Shown: positions 34,466 to 49,326, numbered from the stretch's first letter. The stretch: 64,000 nucleotides of DNA from Scylla paramamosain (GCF_035594125.1 NC_087161.1:6806001-6870000); one strand, 5' to 3'. Notes: a model not told the origin generated them from the sequence alone. Translations and numbers: made by a program.

Positions 34466-37350
34466 GAAGAGACAGGGGTAAACCAATGTATACTGTCAGG
34501 CCTTACCATGGAGGTATGTGGCCTGTTGTGTTGTGCCTCAGCATGAGACTTACCCTTTCCATAGGGGGTCAACAAGAGAGAGTGAATGACTTTTTTTTTC
34601 CCTATTTATAAAAAAAAAAAAAAAGCCCACTGAGATGCTGGTCGCCCAATAGGGTCCAAAGCAATAATCAAAGATTGAAGGATGTGTCTTGAAAGAAAGT
34701 CCTATGACTTGAAAGAATTCAAGTCATAGGAAGGTGGAAATACAGAAGCAGGCAGGGGGTTCCAGAGTTCACCAGAGAAAGGGATGAATGATTGAGAATG
34801 CTGGTTAACTCTTGCATTACACAGGTGGACAGAATAGGGATGAGAAAGAAGACAGTCTTGTGCAGCAAGGGTGTGGGAGGAGGGGAGGCATGCACTTAGT
34901 AAGATCAGATGAGCAGTTAGCATGAAAATAGCAGTAGAAGATAGCAAGAGATGTAACATTGTGGCAATGAGAAAGAGACTGAAGACAGTCAGTTTGAAGA
35001 GAGGAATTGAGATGAAAAGGTTTTGATTCCACCCTGTCTAGAAGAGCAGTATAAGTGGAACCCCCCCCCCCCAGACATGTGAAACATACTCCATACATGG
35101 ATGGATAAGGCCCCTGTACAGAGTTAACAGCTGGAAGGATGAGAAAAACTGGCGGAGACGTCTCAGAATGCCTAACGTCATAGAAGCTGTTTTAGCTAGA
35201 AATGAGATGTGAAGTTTCCAGTTTAGATTATAAGTAAAGTAGGGACCAAGGATGTCCAGTGTAGAAGAGGAGAGTTGAGTGTCATTGAAGAAGAGGGGAT
35301 AGTTATCTGGAAGGTTCTGTCAAGTTGATAGATGGAGGAATTGAGTTTTTGAAACATTGAAAATCAGAAATTTTAGAGAGATCACGTCAGGCATTTTGTG
35401 GCTTCCCGCAGTGAACTGTTTACTTCCTGAAGGGTTGGACATCCACAGAGACATGGAAAAGTGCAGGATGGTATCATCAGCATAAGAGTGAATAGGACAA
35501 GAAGTTTGGTTTAGAAGATCATTTATGAATAATAGGAAGAGAGTGGGTGACAGGACAAAACTGTGAGGAACACCACTGTTAATAGATTTAGAAGAACAGT
35601 GACCATCTACCACAACAGCAATAGAATGGTCAGAAAGGAAACTTGAGATGAAGTTACAGAGAGGAGGATAGAAGTTGTGTGAGGATAGTTTGGAAATTAT
35701 AGCTTTGTGCCAGACTCTATCAAAAGCTTTTGATATGTCCAAGGCAACAGCAAAAGTTTCATCAAAATCTCTAAAAGAGAATGACCAAGACTCAGTAAGG
35801 AAAGCCAGAAGATCATTAGTAGAGTGGCCTTGATGGAACCCATACTGGTGATCAGATAGAGGTTGTGAAGTGAATAGATGTTTAAGAATCTTCCTATTGA
35901 TAGATTAAAAAATTTTAGATAGGCAGGAAATTAAAGCATTAGGGTGGTAGTTTGAGGGATTAGAATGGTCATTCTTTTTAGGAACAGGCAGAATGTAAGC
36001 AAACCTCCAGCAAGAACGAAAGGTAGATGTTGACAGACAGTTGAAAGAGTTTGACTAGGCATGGTGCAAGCATGGAGGCACAGTTTCAGAGAACAATAGG
36101 AGGGGCCCCATCAGATCCATAAACCTTCCTAGGATTTAGGCCAGCAGGGGCATGGAAAACATTATTGCGAAGAATTTTAACATGTAGCATGAAGTAGTCA
36201 GAAGGTGGAGAGGAAGGAACAAGCCCTGAATTATCCTTGGTAAAGTTTTCAGCAGAGGTTTGAGTGAAGAGTTCAGCTTTAGAGATGGATGTGATAGTAG
36301 TGGTGCCATCTAACTGAAATAAAGGAGGGAAAGAAGAAGCAAAGTTATTGAAGTTTTTGGCTAGGTGCCATAAGTCATGAGGGGAGTTCTTGAGCTTTTG
36401 ATACTTCTATCAATGAAGGAGTTTTTGGCTAGTTGAACAGACTTGGCAGACTTGGTTCCGAGCAGAAGTAAAAAAGCTCGTGAGATTCTGGTGATGGAAG
36501 ACTAGTACCTTTTGTGGGCCACCTCTCTTATCATGTATAGCATGAGAACAGGCTGTGTTAAACCAAGGTTTGGAAGGTTTAGCTTGAGGAAAAGTGAAAA
36601 ATGTATGCCTCCATGCCAGACACTATCATCTCTGTTATCTTGGCACACAGAGATGGGTCTTTGACATGGAAGCAGTAGTCATTCCAAGGAAAATCAGCAA
36701 AGTACCTCCTTAGGTCCCCCAAACTAGCAGAGGCAAAACACCAGAGGCACCTCCACCTAGGGGGGTCCTGAGGAGGGATTGAAGCAATAGGACAAGATAC
36801 AGATATTAGATTATGATTGGAGGAGCCTAACTGGGAAGATAGGGTAACAGCACAACCAGAAGGATTAGAGGTTAGAAAAAGGTCAAGAATGTTGGGCGTA
36901 TCTCCAAGACAGACAGAAATATGAGTAGGATGTTGCATCAATTGCTCTAGGTCAAGGATGATAGCAAAGTTAAAGGCTAGTTCACCAGGATGGTCAGTGA
37001 AGAGAGAGGAAAGCTAAAGCTGGTGGTGAACATTGAAGTCTCCAAGAATGGAGATCTCTGCAAAAGGAAAGAGAGTCAGAATATGTTCCACTTTGGAAGT
37101 TAAGTAGTCAGGGAATTTCTTATTGTCAGAGTAGTTAGGTGAGAGGTATACAGCACAGTTGAATTTAGTTTGAGAGTAACTAGTCATAGCTATGTGGTGG
37201 AAAACTCGGAAGGTTCGAGAGTGTGGGCACAAAAACAGGTTAAGTTAGTGCACACACAGATGCAACATCCAGCTTTGGATTGAAAATTAGATATAGAGAG
37301 GATAGAGAAATTAGGAGACAGGAAAGGGGCTACTGTCAGTTGCCTTAGAT

Positions 37351-37470
37351 GGTTCTAGGGTGATTCATCCCCGGGTGAAATGTCCTGGTTGATTCATCCG
37401 TGGGTTATTCATCCCTGGAGGATTCGAACACTAGGGTTACTTGTCCCCTAGGGTGATTCGTTCCCTTGCC
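37351..37470 (+). repeat. MULE left terminal inverted repeat
   Basis: Starts GGTTCTAGGGTGATTCATCC. Pairs with 39152-39269 read on the other strand (GGTGCGAGGGTGATTCTTCC). Contains several internal repeats of GATTCATCC / TTATTCATCCC / GATTCGTTCCC, a possible transposase-binding array. Confidence 0.85.
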
Positions 37471-37524
37471 TGTATTTTCGTCGCGTTAGTTACGAAACTC
37501 CATTACTACGACAAGATCTGACCA

Positions 37525-37584
<60 letters not shown>

Positions 37585-37729
37585 GTTCGAATCATGGTTT
37601 GATACATCAGGTTGTTAGTTTGACTACCATTCATTGGTTCGATTTTCTATTTTCACTTTCCAGTACATGGGCCACCACAGTCAGAGCAACATGCCACATA
37701 CAATCTTATCAAGCCTTGGCAGGTAAAAG

Positions 37730-39076
37730 CTTGTTGATGATCTTAACTTCATCTACGCTGCACAGAAGAAAAACGGCGATGGAACCAAGCAATACTGGCG
37801 ATGTGAGGTTACTGCATGCAAGGCTTGTGTTCACACAACAGTAGGGGATGAAACCTTCACTATCGTGAAAAGTGTGAATGAGCACAATCATTCCACAACT
37901 GCTGCGGCTGTGAAGGCGAGGGAGGCCATGGTCGAGCTGAAAACTGTTGCTACTTCCCCTCAAGAATCTTCTCGTGCTTTGGTGGCTAATGTTTTGTCAA
38001 AACTGGATGAACATTCACTGGCTCATGTGCCATCCACATCTACTATGAGCCACTACGTGCGGCAGTGGCGATAGGACGCTCAACAAGCTCCTCCAATTCC
38101 CCAGACTTGTACCGGCTATGTTTTTCCTGAAGAGTACACCAAGTTAGAGTCGGGAGAGATGTTTTTGCAGCATGATTCTGGCATTGAGGATGAGAATCGT
38201 ATTCTTGTCTTTGCCTCTGCTCGGGGGTTGAGGGATCCTGTCCGCTATAAGAGTTGAGGTTTTGATGGAACTTTCAAATGTTGTCCCAAAATCTTTGCGC
38301 AGCTCTTTACCATTCATGGTCAAGACGGAACATTTAGTGTTTTTCGAGTCTTTGCACTGCTTCCTAGCAAGACTGAAGAAACATACACTCGGGTTTTCTC
38401 CATTCTTAAGGATTTGCAACCTGAACTGAATCCTCAAGATGTGATGATGGATTTTGAAATGGCTTCTTATAACGCCTTTATTGCCTCTTTCGGTTATGCT
38501 TCTGTAACTTTTTGTCTTTTCCACTTAAGCCAAAACATTTACAGAAAAGTAGTGGGCTGCAATGAAAGGCAAAGGTACCATTGTGAGGATGAGTATGCTT
38601 TGAAAATATGTTGTTTCCCTGCTTTAGCATTCTTGCCAATACAGGATGTAGTGGCTGGTTTTGAAGAGCTTGTTGATGATGATTTGCCTCAGGAACTTAT
38701 TGATTACTTTGCTGTAAATTACATTGGTTCAGAGAGAGGTCATGGTCAGAACTGCAGGAGAATGGTTCCCAGGTGTAAAATTGTTGATTAGAATGTGCGT
38801 GACAGAGCCCTTCAAGATAAACATCGCACAAACAACAACTTGGAGGGCTTCCACAATGCCCTTCAAAGTTTTGTAATGCAAACCCACCCTAACATTTGGT
38901 GTCTTATCAAAGGACTGAAAAAGGAAGAAGTTCTTGCAAATGGGAAAAGGATTAAATTTGAACAGTCTGGATCAGTATGTAAGCCAACAACTGCTACTAA
39001 GAACATTAAAGTCTCATTGAAAAATATGATCCGAATGAAAAGATGCACTTCCTTCGTGCTGTGGCTCATAATTTAA
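37730..39076 (+). pseudogene. FLYWCH/MULE transposase, three nonsense codons
   Basis: One frame runs 1.35 kb. A FLYWCH zinc finger comes first (YWRCEVTACKACVH ... NEHNHS, about 37800-37895). A MULE transposase core follows: first Asp in GFDGTFKCCP (38260), second Asp in MMDFEMASYN (38447), and Glu in NNNLEGFHNAL (38830). In-frame stops at 38072, 38255 and 38789; the last stands where the family has Trp before NVRDRALQ. No frameshift was seen, so decay is by point mutation only. It cannot make a full transposase as it stands. Confidence 0.85.
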
Positions 39077-39151
39077 AGTTGTTTTAGATATTCTAGTAGT
39101 CCTCTTTTGAGTAGTAATGGAGTTTTGCAACTAAGGCGACAAAAATACAGC

Positions 39152-39269
39152 CAAGGGAACAAATCACCGTAGGGGATGAATTACCCTAGGGGACCAATCC
39201 TCCAGGGATGAATAACCCAGGGGTGAATCAACTGGGACATTTCACCTGGGGAAGAATCACCCTCGCACC
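39152..39269 (-). repeat. MULE right terminal inverted repeat
   Basis: Inverted match to 37351-37470, ending GAATCACCCTCGCACC immediately before the target duplication at 39270. Confidence 0.85.
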
Positions 39270-39565
39270 GCCTTAGACACCTGTGTTTCAGCAAGGAAAA
39301 GATAAGGTTTAGTAGAGGAGAGGTGGTGTGCTTGTCTTAGCCACCCTGTTTGGGATTGCCAGCTTGATATACAGATAGCAAGATAGATATATTAAGATAA
39401 AAAAGCAAACCATTATTAAGTGAAGTTGACATCTTTTCATAATCAGTTGATGAATTATTAGTTATTTCATACCTGTGCAAGCCTGATGACTTGCTTATTT
39501 GGTGTGTTTATTTTAATTAAACATTTGTCCTAAACAAGAAATTCAGTCTTCGGTTTCAGTTGCAG

Positions 39566-39732
39566 AGGTGAGGTCTTGAGTCTGTGCTCAGAGAAGTCAG
39601 TTACCCCTTCTGAAACAGATCTTAGCTGTGCAGATGAGGACGACTCCCTCCACCTTTCCCAAATCATAGAGACTCCCCAAGAGCTTGAGGATCAGGCTAT
39701 GATGCACTCCACACCTGTGATAAATCACAGAG
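39566..39732 (+). CDS. Candidate exon downstream of STAG
   Basis: Acceptor GTTGCAG at 39565 (or GTTTCAG at 39559), donor AGAG|GTATGT. Enters in phase 2, leaves in phase 1. Reads LCSEKSVTPSETDLSCADED, DSLHLSQIIETPQELEDQAM, MHSTPVINHR. Serine/acid-rich with TPQ and TPV motifs, faintly like the serine-rich tail of vertebrate STAG. Its entry phase fits the CA left by STAG exon 29841-29886, so it could be an alternative STAG 3' exon that skips 31249. Not recognised otherwise. Confidence 0.4.
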
Positions 39733-40559
39733 GTATGTACATGAGCAGTGAAGGCGGTACATACTATTTATCCAGTTGTTTTCATTCACTGGTTTATATA
39801 TTTTTAGTCTTTGTAGGGTGTACAGATTTTGCTTCTAGAGGTTTGGGTCATAAGCCAGTGTATATTTCATGTAGTCTCGATGGTTGATGCCCTCCATGGT
39901 GATGTGGCCATTAATATTTTAAGTGATAATAGAGGTTGAGACTCGTGTCAGCCCCTCTTGGTCTTTCATAAGCTCATAATTGAAGGTATAGGGTTCATGG
40001 TCATTATGTGACTGAACAAAAATCAGAATCCTAAATTTATCACTTACATGCATAGACCTCTCAGCTGTTGCTTTACTCCACATTTAGGATGTGGAGACTT
40101 GGGGTAGAGGTAAAGGGATGTTAATCTGGACAGCATCAGAATGGACAGTAGTCTTGCTGGGGTGGATTGTTAAATGTTAAAGTTGTGGTGGTTTGTGATG
40201 ATGACTGTAATCCAGTGCCTAACAATACTGTATATAAGAAGTGATAATTCCATCTTAATTTTTTCAGTTTAATTCACACTAGTAAATTGCCTTGATATTC
40301 TTTTATGCCATCGGGATAGATTTGTTGATATTGAATTTGGTTGTGAATGTCTTGCATTCATTACTTCCTGATGTAGTTTGAGTTCTCTGGTCTATGCACA
40401 TATAAATAAGATCAAGGATATATTGCATTTAAAGTTTTGTTCATATAAATATTGTTTATTTAAACGTGTATTAACTATTTTTGCTTGAGCCTTGTCAAAA
40501 GTGCAAAAGAATAATATTAATGCCTTTATAGTTAAATTCACCATTGCAGTGGCAGCAGC

Positions 40560-41120
40560 TTACCAGTCATAAACTACTATCTGTTTCCAACTTTGTGAGG
40601 CATTGGTTTGCACAAATATCTTTTGAACAAAGTTGCATCACTAGGACATTTTGGCATAGCCTGTTTTCACCATCCCCTAATTTATGTCACTGAAGTGTAT
40701 TGCCATGTACTACATTTTATTAAGGAGTTTATTCTTGGCTTTGAAGGTGAAGCTGGCAAGTGCTGAGTAGACATTCAGACATGAGAAGGTTTTATGTGAT
40801 GTAGTCGTGACGTGTAAAGGGGATACAGGGTAGGAGAAAGCCAAGTAGGGAGGGGGAGGTGGTGGAGTGATACTTGTCACAACTATATCAAGCAAAATCT
40901 TCTCGTGTCTGAATGTCTACTTGATTCTTGCTGGCTTCATCTTTAAAGCCAAGAGTAAACTCCTTAATAAAATGTAGTACTTGGCAATGCACCATAGTGC
41001 CATAAATTACTGGGATGGTGTCAAACAGGCTGCACCAAATGTCAAACTGATCCAACTTTTTGTTTGCAGAAAATGATGCCTCATTGGGTGTGAAATGGAC
41101 AACATAGTCAACAACATAGT
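40560..41120. repeat. Large fold-back (inverted repeat, ~240 bp arms, ~50 bp loop)
   Basis: The left arm about 40572-40816 pairs with the right arm about 40868-41105. Best section: TACTACATTTTATTAAGGAG at 40709 against its complement near 40960-40979, plus GTAGACATTCAGACATGAGA at 40767 against 40904-40921. The match weakens outward but continues through CAGCCTGTTT / CATAGCCTGTTT and TGAGGCATT. Loop about 40820-40867. Possible fold-back element or a hairpin-RNA source; no ORF. Confidence 0.85.
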
Positions 41121-41199
41121 ACTTCTCTTACACTGTTTCATGATTTTACTTACTAATTGATGCTTCTGTAATGATAAAATTCAGTGGTTTCCCATTATT

Positions 41200-41700
41200 T
41201 CTTGTTCTATCCTGGTTGCTGTTCCTAAAAATTTTGCTTACTTCCCCCTTGTTATAACCCTTAACCTACGTCTATCTAAAGAATGTAAATTTAACAGTTT
41301 CAATCTCGTCTCATAAGGAATACTCCTCATCCCCTGTATCCTTTTAGTCATTCTCCTCTGTACTGATTCTAATAGACCTATATCTTTCCTGTAATGTGGG
41401 GACCAGAACTGCACAGCATAGTCTAGATGAGGTCTGACCAGCACCAAATATAACTTTAATATTACTTTGGCCTTCTACTTTTAACACTCTTAAAAATGAA
41501 TCCTAAAACCCTATTTACCCTGTTTCTGGCGTCTGTGCATTGCTTTCCTAGACGGAATTCAGAGCTAACTATAACTCCTAAATCTTTCTCGTATCCTGTA
41601 CCTACCAGAGTTTTGTCGTTTATTGTGTACCTACTGTGTTGGTTTCCTCTATCTATGCTAAGTACTTTGCATTTGTTCTCTTCTATATTGTTATAAAAAA
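41200..41700 (-). mobile_element. CR1-like LINE fragment
   Basis: Minus strand, upstream to downstream: NKCKVLSIDRGNQHS, YEKDLGVIVSSEFRLGKQCT, then after a frameshift VRPHLDYAVQFWSPHYRKDI, LLESVQRRMTKRIQGMRSIP and LNLHSLDRRRLR. Reverse transcriptase thumb and C-terminal region, in two frames. Older and of a different subfamily from the 27.2 kb relic. Confidence 0.8.
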
Positions 41701-42615
41701 CAGGCTGGCTTCTTTTTCTTTTATTTTTTGGGGAGTGGGGTTTTTTTTAATGCCAACCCTGTTGATGGGATATTGCTTTGCTCAGTGTCAATTGCTTAAT
41801 GTACAAGCTGACACACTACAAGTTTTATTTCTCTTCCCTCTATCTCCTTTATTTTGTGCAAGAGTTAATTGATTGCAGGATAAAAAGATGATAGTAAATT
41901 ATGAATTTGTTAAAATAGTTAAAATTGCAGTAAATTATGAATTTGTTAAAATAGTTAAAATTGGCAAAGAAAAATTAAGATAATGCAAGCTAAAGTCATG
42001 GATAAAAAGTTATTACCATTTTTGTTTTTGTAATGGAGTTATGATAGAGCAAATAGAAATAGTGCCATGTGATCGAGAAAGTTACCTGCACTGTGGTATT
42101 ATTAGGTTTTTAGTGTGGTGGAAAGACTAGGTTGGAAGCAACTTTTTGTCCCAAGCTTTGGATACAGGACAACAGCAGCTTGGCACTATGAGGACACAAG
42201 ACACTCACCACCTTTCCTTTCTATCTTAACTGTAAAAATGTAATAAAGCCATTGTGTTCTCAGGTGTAAACATTATCACATCATTATTTCTACTTACAGT
42301 ATAATAATTCCCTGAAAAAAGCATCATAAAAACACTAAATATTTTCAACTCTGTATTGTCAGTCTGTTGCATTATTGTCTCTATTTTGTCAGTTTCAAGA
42401 CTATTCTATCACATTTGTAATTTACTGCCATTCTTCTGTTCAAGTATCAAGAAACCAATTTAGCACATATTGCACACAAATGAAGGGAGTTACTGGGAAA
42501 AGTAAAACTCAGTGTGTAGAGGCCAGCTTCTACACTAAACAGGAAACAGTGAGAAACTGTCCAGTGTGTGAGGGAAGGAAAGCAGCTTGAGTGCAGACTG
42601 TAGCTACCAAATGGA

Positions 42616-42730
<115 letters not shown>

Positions 42731-42851
42731 CAAAGTTTACTTCAAGTGAGTAATATTGACATGGTTTCTGTTCCCAGATGTTAATTAAAAACTTGTTCTT
42801 ATTCCTGGAAAGAACATAGTCTTAATTAAGCAACACTGCTAATTTTTTCAG

Positions 42852-42892
42852 GACTCCAACCTGTAATTCCCATGAAGCAGGACAAGGAGTGA
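42852..42892 (+). CDS. Candidate short terminal exon
   Basis: Acceptor TTTTTTCAG at 42851. Joined to the phase-1 end of 39566-39732 it reads GLQPVIPMKQDKE then TGA. In another phase the same exon stays open to 42977 (ending FIYDLL). Splice support is only by sequence; a weak candidate. Confidence 0.3.
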
Positions 42893-43457
42893 AGGGTGTT
42901 GGTCTGCCAGACAGTGGCAGTGGACTGGTTCAGGCTGTCCGAACCAAGATGGGATTCATTTATGACTTGCTTTGAGTGTTGAACACGTTATCAATATTTT
43001 TCTTTATATATCATATTGATCATACTAAGTGACATTTACATAAATTTGTAGACTTTAACAGATGATGAGCATGATATCTGTAAAGGAATTAGATGCTTTA
43101 TAAAAGATATGTGGCAAAACATTTTTAAATGAAGTTTACATATGAATTTTTGATGAATAGATTTAAAGTTTAAGTGAAGGAGCCTTACGAACTAAGAGTG
43201 GTTCGAATGTATCCCTCTTTGACATGGCCCTGAATATACCAGTGCAGTTTACTCAAAATGGGCACCAACAGTCTAAATTTAGTAATCACTGAGGGAGGGA
43301 GGGAATCTTCTCTACATCTAGTTTTTGTTCCCACCTGTCTGCTTTGCACCATATCTTTGGTGCTTTTTTTGTTTTGATTTATCATGGGCTTTTTTTATTT
43401 TGATTTATCATGGGCAAGACTCTTGTCACCTAACATCACCTCATATGGTCTCCCTAG

Positions 43458-43575
43458 GCTGGGGCATTCAGTGAGAAAAATTATTAGAGCAATTGAGGCT
43501 GGTGAGGAAATTACTAACAAAATGGGAAACAGTTATAACACTACCACCTCCTCCAACAGTCAAGATGTGACACAG
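43458..43575 (+). CDS. Candidate internal exon, unrecognised
   Basis: Acceptor TCCCTAG at 43457, donor CACAG|GTAAGG. Only one frame is open: LGHSVRKIIRAIEAGEEIT then NKMGNSYNTTTSSNSQDVTQ, entering in phase 2 and leaving in phase 0. No stop follows until after the donor. The family is not recognised. It may belong to a plus-strand gene that continues unseen or may be chance. Confidence 0.35.
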
Positions 43576-44233
43576 GTAAGGAACATCCCCCATTTCCTCA
43601 GTTATAACTCACTTGTTTCAGTGCCTGAAGTGAGCAAACTTCTCAGCCTGTAATTTGTCCTTTGTAGGGTGGGGGTACATTGTTTGCTGATCTCATTTGG
43701 CAGACTGCACCATAAATGCATGTCCACAAAGATATGGAATTAAATTTGAATTCAGATATTATACAGTTTAACCATTCCAGTTTTGCCTTTCTACTCATGC
43801 TGTAGCTGGGTTCAAGAATATTGCCAAGATATTCTGTGTGCATTGTAAAAGATCACTGATAAGAACTGAACAAGGACTGTTTCCTCTTCATATTTATTTA
43901 TATGCAATTAAAAATTTTGATCTCTAAAATGCATTTATGTCATCCAAGCATCAAGTCCAGCCAAAACAAGCCCCACTCACCTGATGATGGCATGCTGTGC
44001 CTCTATCAGTCATGTCTTATCTTGCTAAGCAAAGGAACTCAAAACACTGCATTACAAACTTCAAATCATACTGGTTCATAGTTTCTCTCCTTAGTTGTCT
44101 ACATCTACTATAATTTTACATTACTGGCATTTGTAACTTGCAATATAAGTACAAGAAGTACACATCTTAGAGAGAATTACAGGCAATGCATAACTATACC
44201 CACATGGCCAGCTGTTCTTTTTTCAATATAATA

Positions 44234-44374
<141 letters not shown>

Positions 44375-44861
44375 ACTATAAACCAATGCTGGTTGAAAGT
44401 TGTACTGCAGTGTTTTGTTGTACCTGTGTAGCTTATTTTGTGTGAGGTCATCCCAGATCATAATTAATTACAGAGGCATATTTTTTGACGAGTTTGAGTA
44501 ACTTCTTTAATATTACTGGCCAAAACAGAACATGATTTTTATCATCACGAGAGAAGTAGACACTCTTCACAAAAGATGTACACAGTGCAGTTAGAATATA
44601 GTAAACAGACTACAACAGAAACTCCCAAAATACAATAAATAGAAACAAAAGATGCCTTGTCTGGTCTTGCCCATTCCTCCAGGGTGCTCTACACCAGTGG
44701 GGGTTCCTGGCCATCCACACATCATAGCAACAGCCAACTTAACTGCTGCTAGAAAAATACAAATTAAAATTTATACATGCAAATTTTAGAAGGCTAGGTA
44801 AATATAATGACTATAGTGCAGGAGTGAGGGCTTGAAATGGATACGTTGTGGCCTTGGCCTG

Positions 44862-44983
44862 TCAGCTAGGATCAGGAACAGGAGCCTTTAACAGGGATGG
44901 AGGCACAGTGTATCCGTCAACACCCTGACTTCCAGCCTGTGCCTTACTGGTGGTGACAGGAACAATGGATGACATATCAGTAA
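44862..44983 (-). CDS. Candidate C-terminal exon
   Basis: Minus strand, acceptor-like ACTTAAG at 44984, then TDMSSIVPVTTSKAQAGSQG, VDGYTVPPSLLKAPVPDPS and TGA. A 40-codon open segment of natural composition ending in a stop. It lies downstream of the RING gene on the same strand and could be its last exon, but nothing links them directly. The acceptor is poor. Confidence 0.3.
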
Positions 44984-44999
44984 CTTAAGTTATTCTGAA

Positions 45000-45982
45000 A
45001 ATATAATCTCTGCATTTTATAGTTAAGGGAAAATAATATGCAGTCTGTAGTCTTGTCAATTTCATCCCAGTACTGATACACAGGCAATACTTAAAAATCA
45101 GTTTATACATACTTATTTTATATTTTGTTAGTGGGATTTCACAAGCCACACTTATTAAGTCAGTGTAAACTTTTTCCTTCTTCGTAGACAAGAGGCAAAT
45201 GACCAATGTTGAATGTTGGGAGTGTGTTTATCTGTTTTCTCATGCAATACTAGAGCTAAATTGTGTTCATTAGGTCCTTTGTTTCCCAGTATGCGGCAAG
45301 CAGGCACAAACTCATGCCAGTTGCGAAATTCTGAACCTGTCTAGATCATGTCTGATTTTTCCCTTTGTGGCTGAGATTATTAAATTTCATAGGCAATAGT
45401 TCCAAGTTCCTTTAGGAGTTATAAAGGACTAACATACTCAAGATAATTAAGCCTCAATTATTTAAAAATTTTAACTGGTCATTCTGATTATGTATTTTTA
45501 TTACTGAACTACATGCACTACTCCAAAGCAAAAAATAATGTAGTGATTTATAACAACTGATCAAAAAGCTCAGTGGGCCACAAGCCACTGGTCACCATAC
45601 CCTGCCCAAAGTTGCTGCTTCAGTATTGTTTATAAGATTAAACTACTAATTCTGCTAAATTTTGTATTAATCTGTTACTTCTTCTTTTGTAGTGAGCCTG
45701 GCCACTCACTGTAGCAAGGCTGAAAACCCTGCCACCATGATCCATAGGCTTCTTAAAGAGGCATGGAGCCTTAAGGGGACTAGAAACTCATGCTTCTGAT
45801 TTTATTCCCATAGTTGTCTTGGCTAGATCTTTGTTAAGAGGGATGCAGACAGTTTACTTCATTATTTTTATTTTATTTTTTTCTTGAGTGGGAGTGCAAA
45901 TAAAAAGTTGTCAGATGTCTAAATTAAGAAATGTATCATGTTAAAAAAAGTCATGAAAGCCCACTAACAAAAATTTATAATA

Positions 45983-46019
<37 letters not shown>

Positions 46020-46574
46020 TAGTTGAGTATAGAGTACAAGGGAGACTACAGCATATCACACTTTACATCCCTGATGACTTGCATCTCACAGCAGCTGTTG
46101 TGTCAAGATGCAAATGTCAAACTTCCTTATTATTTTACAAGATTTAGCTAAAAATAACATAAATCACAGGTTGATATGATGTTACTGATATTTTAGTACA
46201 TAAATCATTGAAGCTATAAAAATAAGAGTTAGGGGCAAAAAAAAATCTTCCTTCAAAGTTCAAAGTTCAAATGTTCTTTAAATATCATATGCCACACAGC
46301 ACTGTCTGACAACTGACAAGAAAACAAGAAATAAAATTTTAATACCTATGTAACATTATGTACAACAGCCACTTGAGAATAGCTGCCATAGTAACAAAAT
46401 ACTCTATTAGTACAGTACTAATAATCTCATTACTACGTTGTGAGTTAATATTACTGTGCAAAAATACAAGATCAAAACATAAATGAAGCTCAAGGATGAA
46501 ATGTACATTGGGGAGAAACCATGAGGGAAATGGAGCATAGTACAGTAATCCCTCTAACAACATCTGACCATTCA
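45000..46574. other. Gene-free AT-rich stretch
   Basis: Short ORFs only. Contains an AAT microsatellite at about 45980-46017. No feature beyond that. Confidence 0.6.
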
Positions 46575-48635
<2,061 letters not shown>

Positions 48636-49326
48636 CATGTGTGCCTCTAGATTGACTCCTCTCTGTCCACTGCCTGGGTGACTGTAACATTCCACACAGT
48701 ACTGAAGCTTAACCCTTTCACTGTTATATGCAACAATTCACAGCACTAAAGGCAAAGGAAGGAATCTTTATAAACATCTACAACAATGAAGGGGATTAAA
48801 AAAAAAAATCAATTTCTAGCCAGTATAATGTTTAGAGAGAACAAGAAAATGTCTCAGAGTGGTTAGTAATTAAGGAAAAAAGTGACAAATAGCAGTGGAA
48901 GGTGGAGTTATCACACACTTGGGACCACAGAGTTTCAAAAGCAGAGATATAAGGCACAGTGTTTGCATTTGAGTGACAGTTGTACATATGACTTTCCTCA
49001 AGTTCTAAAATGTTACCTTTACTTACAAATCCAAGTAACATTTGTGAAGCCTTCCTTTGTTTTATGAAAGAAGTCACTGTGAGGTCAACCCTTTGAATAC
49101 TATGATTTGTTTGGCTTCTTAGCTTAATGAGATGATCTGGTGCAAGTAATTTCCAAAGACAACACTGCCAACAGGAGGGATGACAGTGGTTAAAATCGTT
49201 TAGTGACTAGTTTTTACCTTTGGTCAGTCAGATAATTTATGTTTGCACAAATAAAGTAAGGAGTCATGCTGCCAAGAGCAGTCAAAGGGTTATTATCAGC
49301 TACTGTGGCAAAAATACCTCTAAGAA

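Larger units (their letters stand above)
37351..39269 (+). mobile_element. MULE-like DNA transposon with FLYWCH-transposase pseudogene
   Basis: 1919 bp element. Target duplication GCCTTAGAT (37342-37350) / GCCTTAGAC (39270-39278). Terminal inverted repeats are about 115-120 bp: 37351-37470 against 39152-39269, sharing AGGGTGATTC, CGGGTGAAATGTCC / CAGGTGAAATGTCC, GGGTTATTCATCCCTGGAGG and CCCTAGGGT. The 9-bp duplication and long inverted ends fit the Mutator superfamily. A GT microsatellite (37529-37582) sits between the left end and the coding region. Confidence 0.9.
34600..39330 (-). mobile_element. LINE copy B, 5'-truncated and interrupted
   Basis: Same family as copy A, inverted. The 3' part shows WNPLPASVFPPSYDLNSFK near 34740, reverse transcriptase with YADDTILHFS near 35490, and DFNVHHQL near 37020. 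The 5' end breaks at about 39330 within the endonuclease region, giving a truncated copy. Many frameshifts. Near 34693-34728 a local change makes a perfect 14-bp inverted repeat (TCCTATGACTTGAA, AGAA spacer). Confidence 0.9.
34470..39375. mobile_element. Three-level nested insertion
   Basis: The outer repeat at 34470-34592 and 39331-39375 is the family at 13100-13345 (shared GGGATTGCCAGCTTG end). It was split by a minus-strand LINE (about 34600-37350 plus 39270-39330). That LINE was split in turn by a MULE-type DNA transposon at 37351-39269, flanked by a 9-bp target duplication. The order of events is therefore readable directly. Confidence 0.85.
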
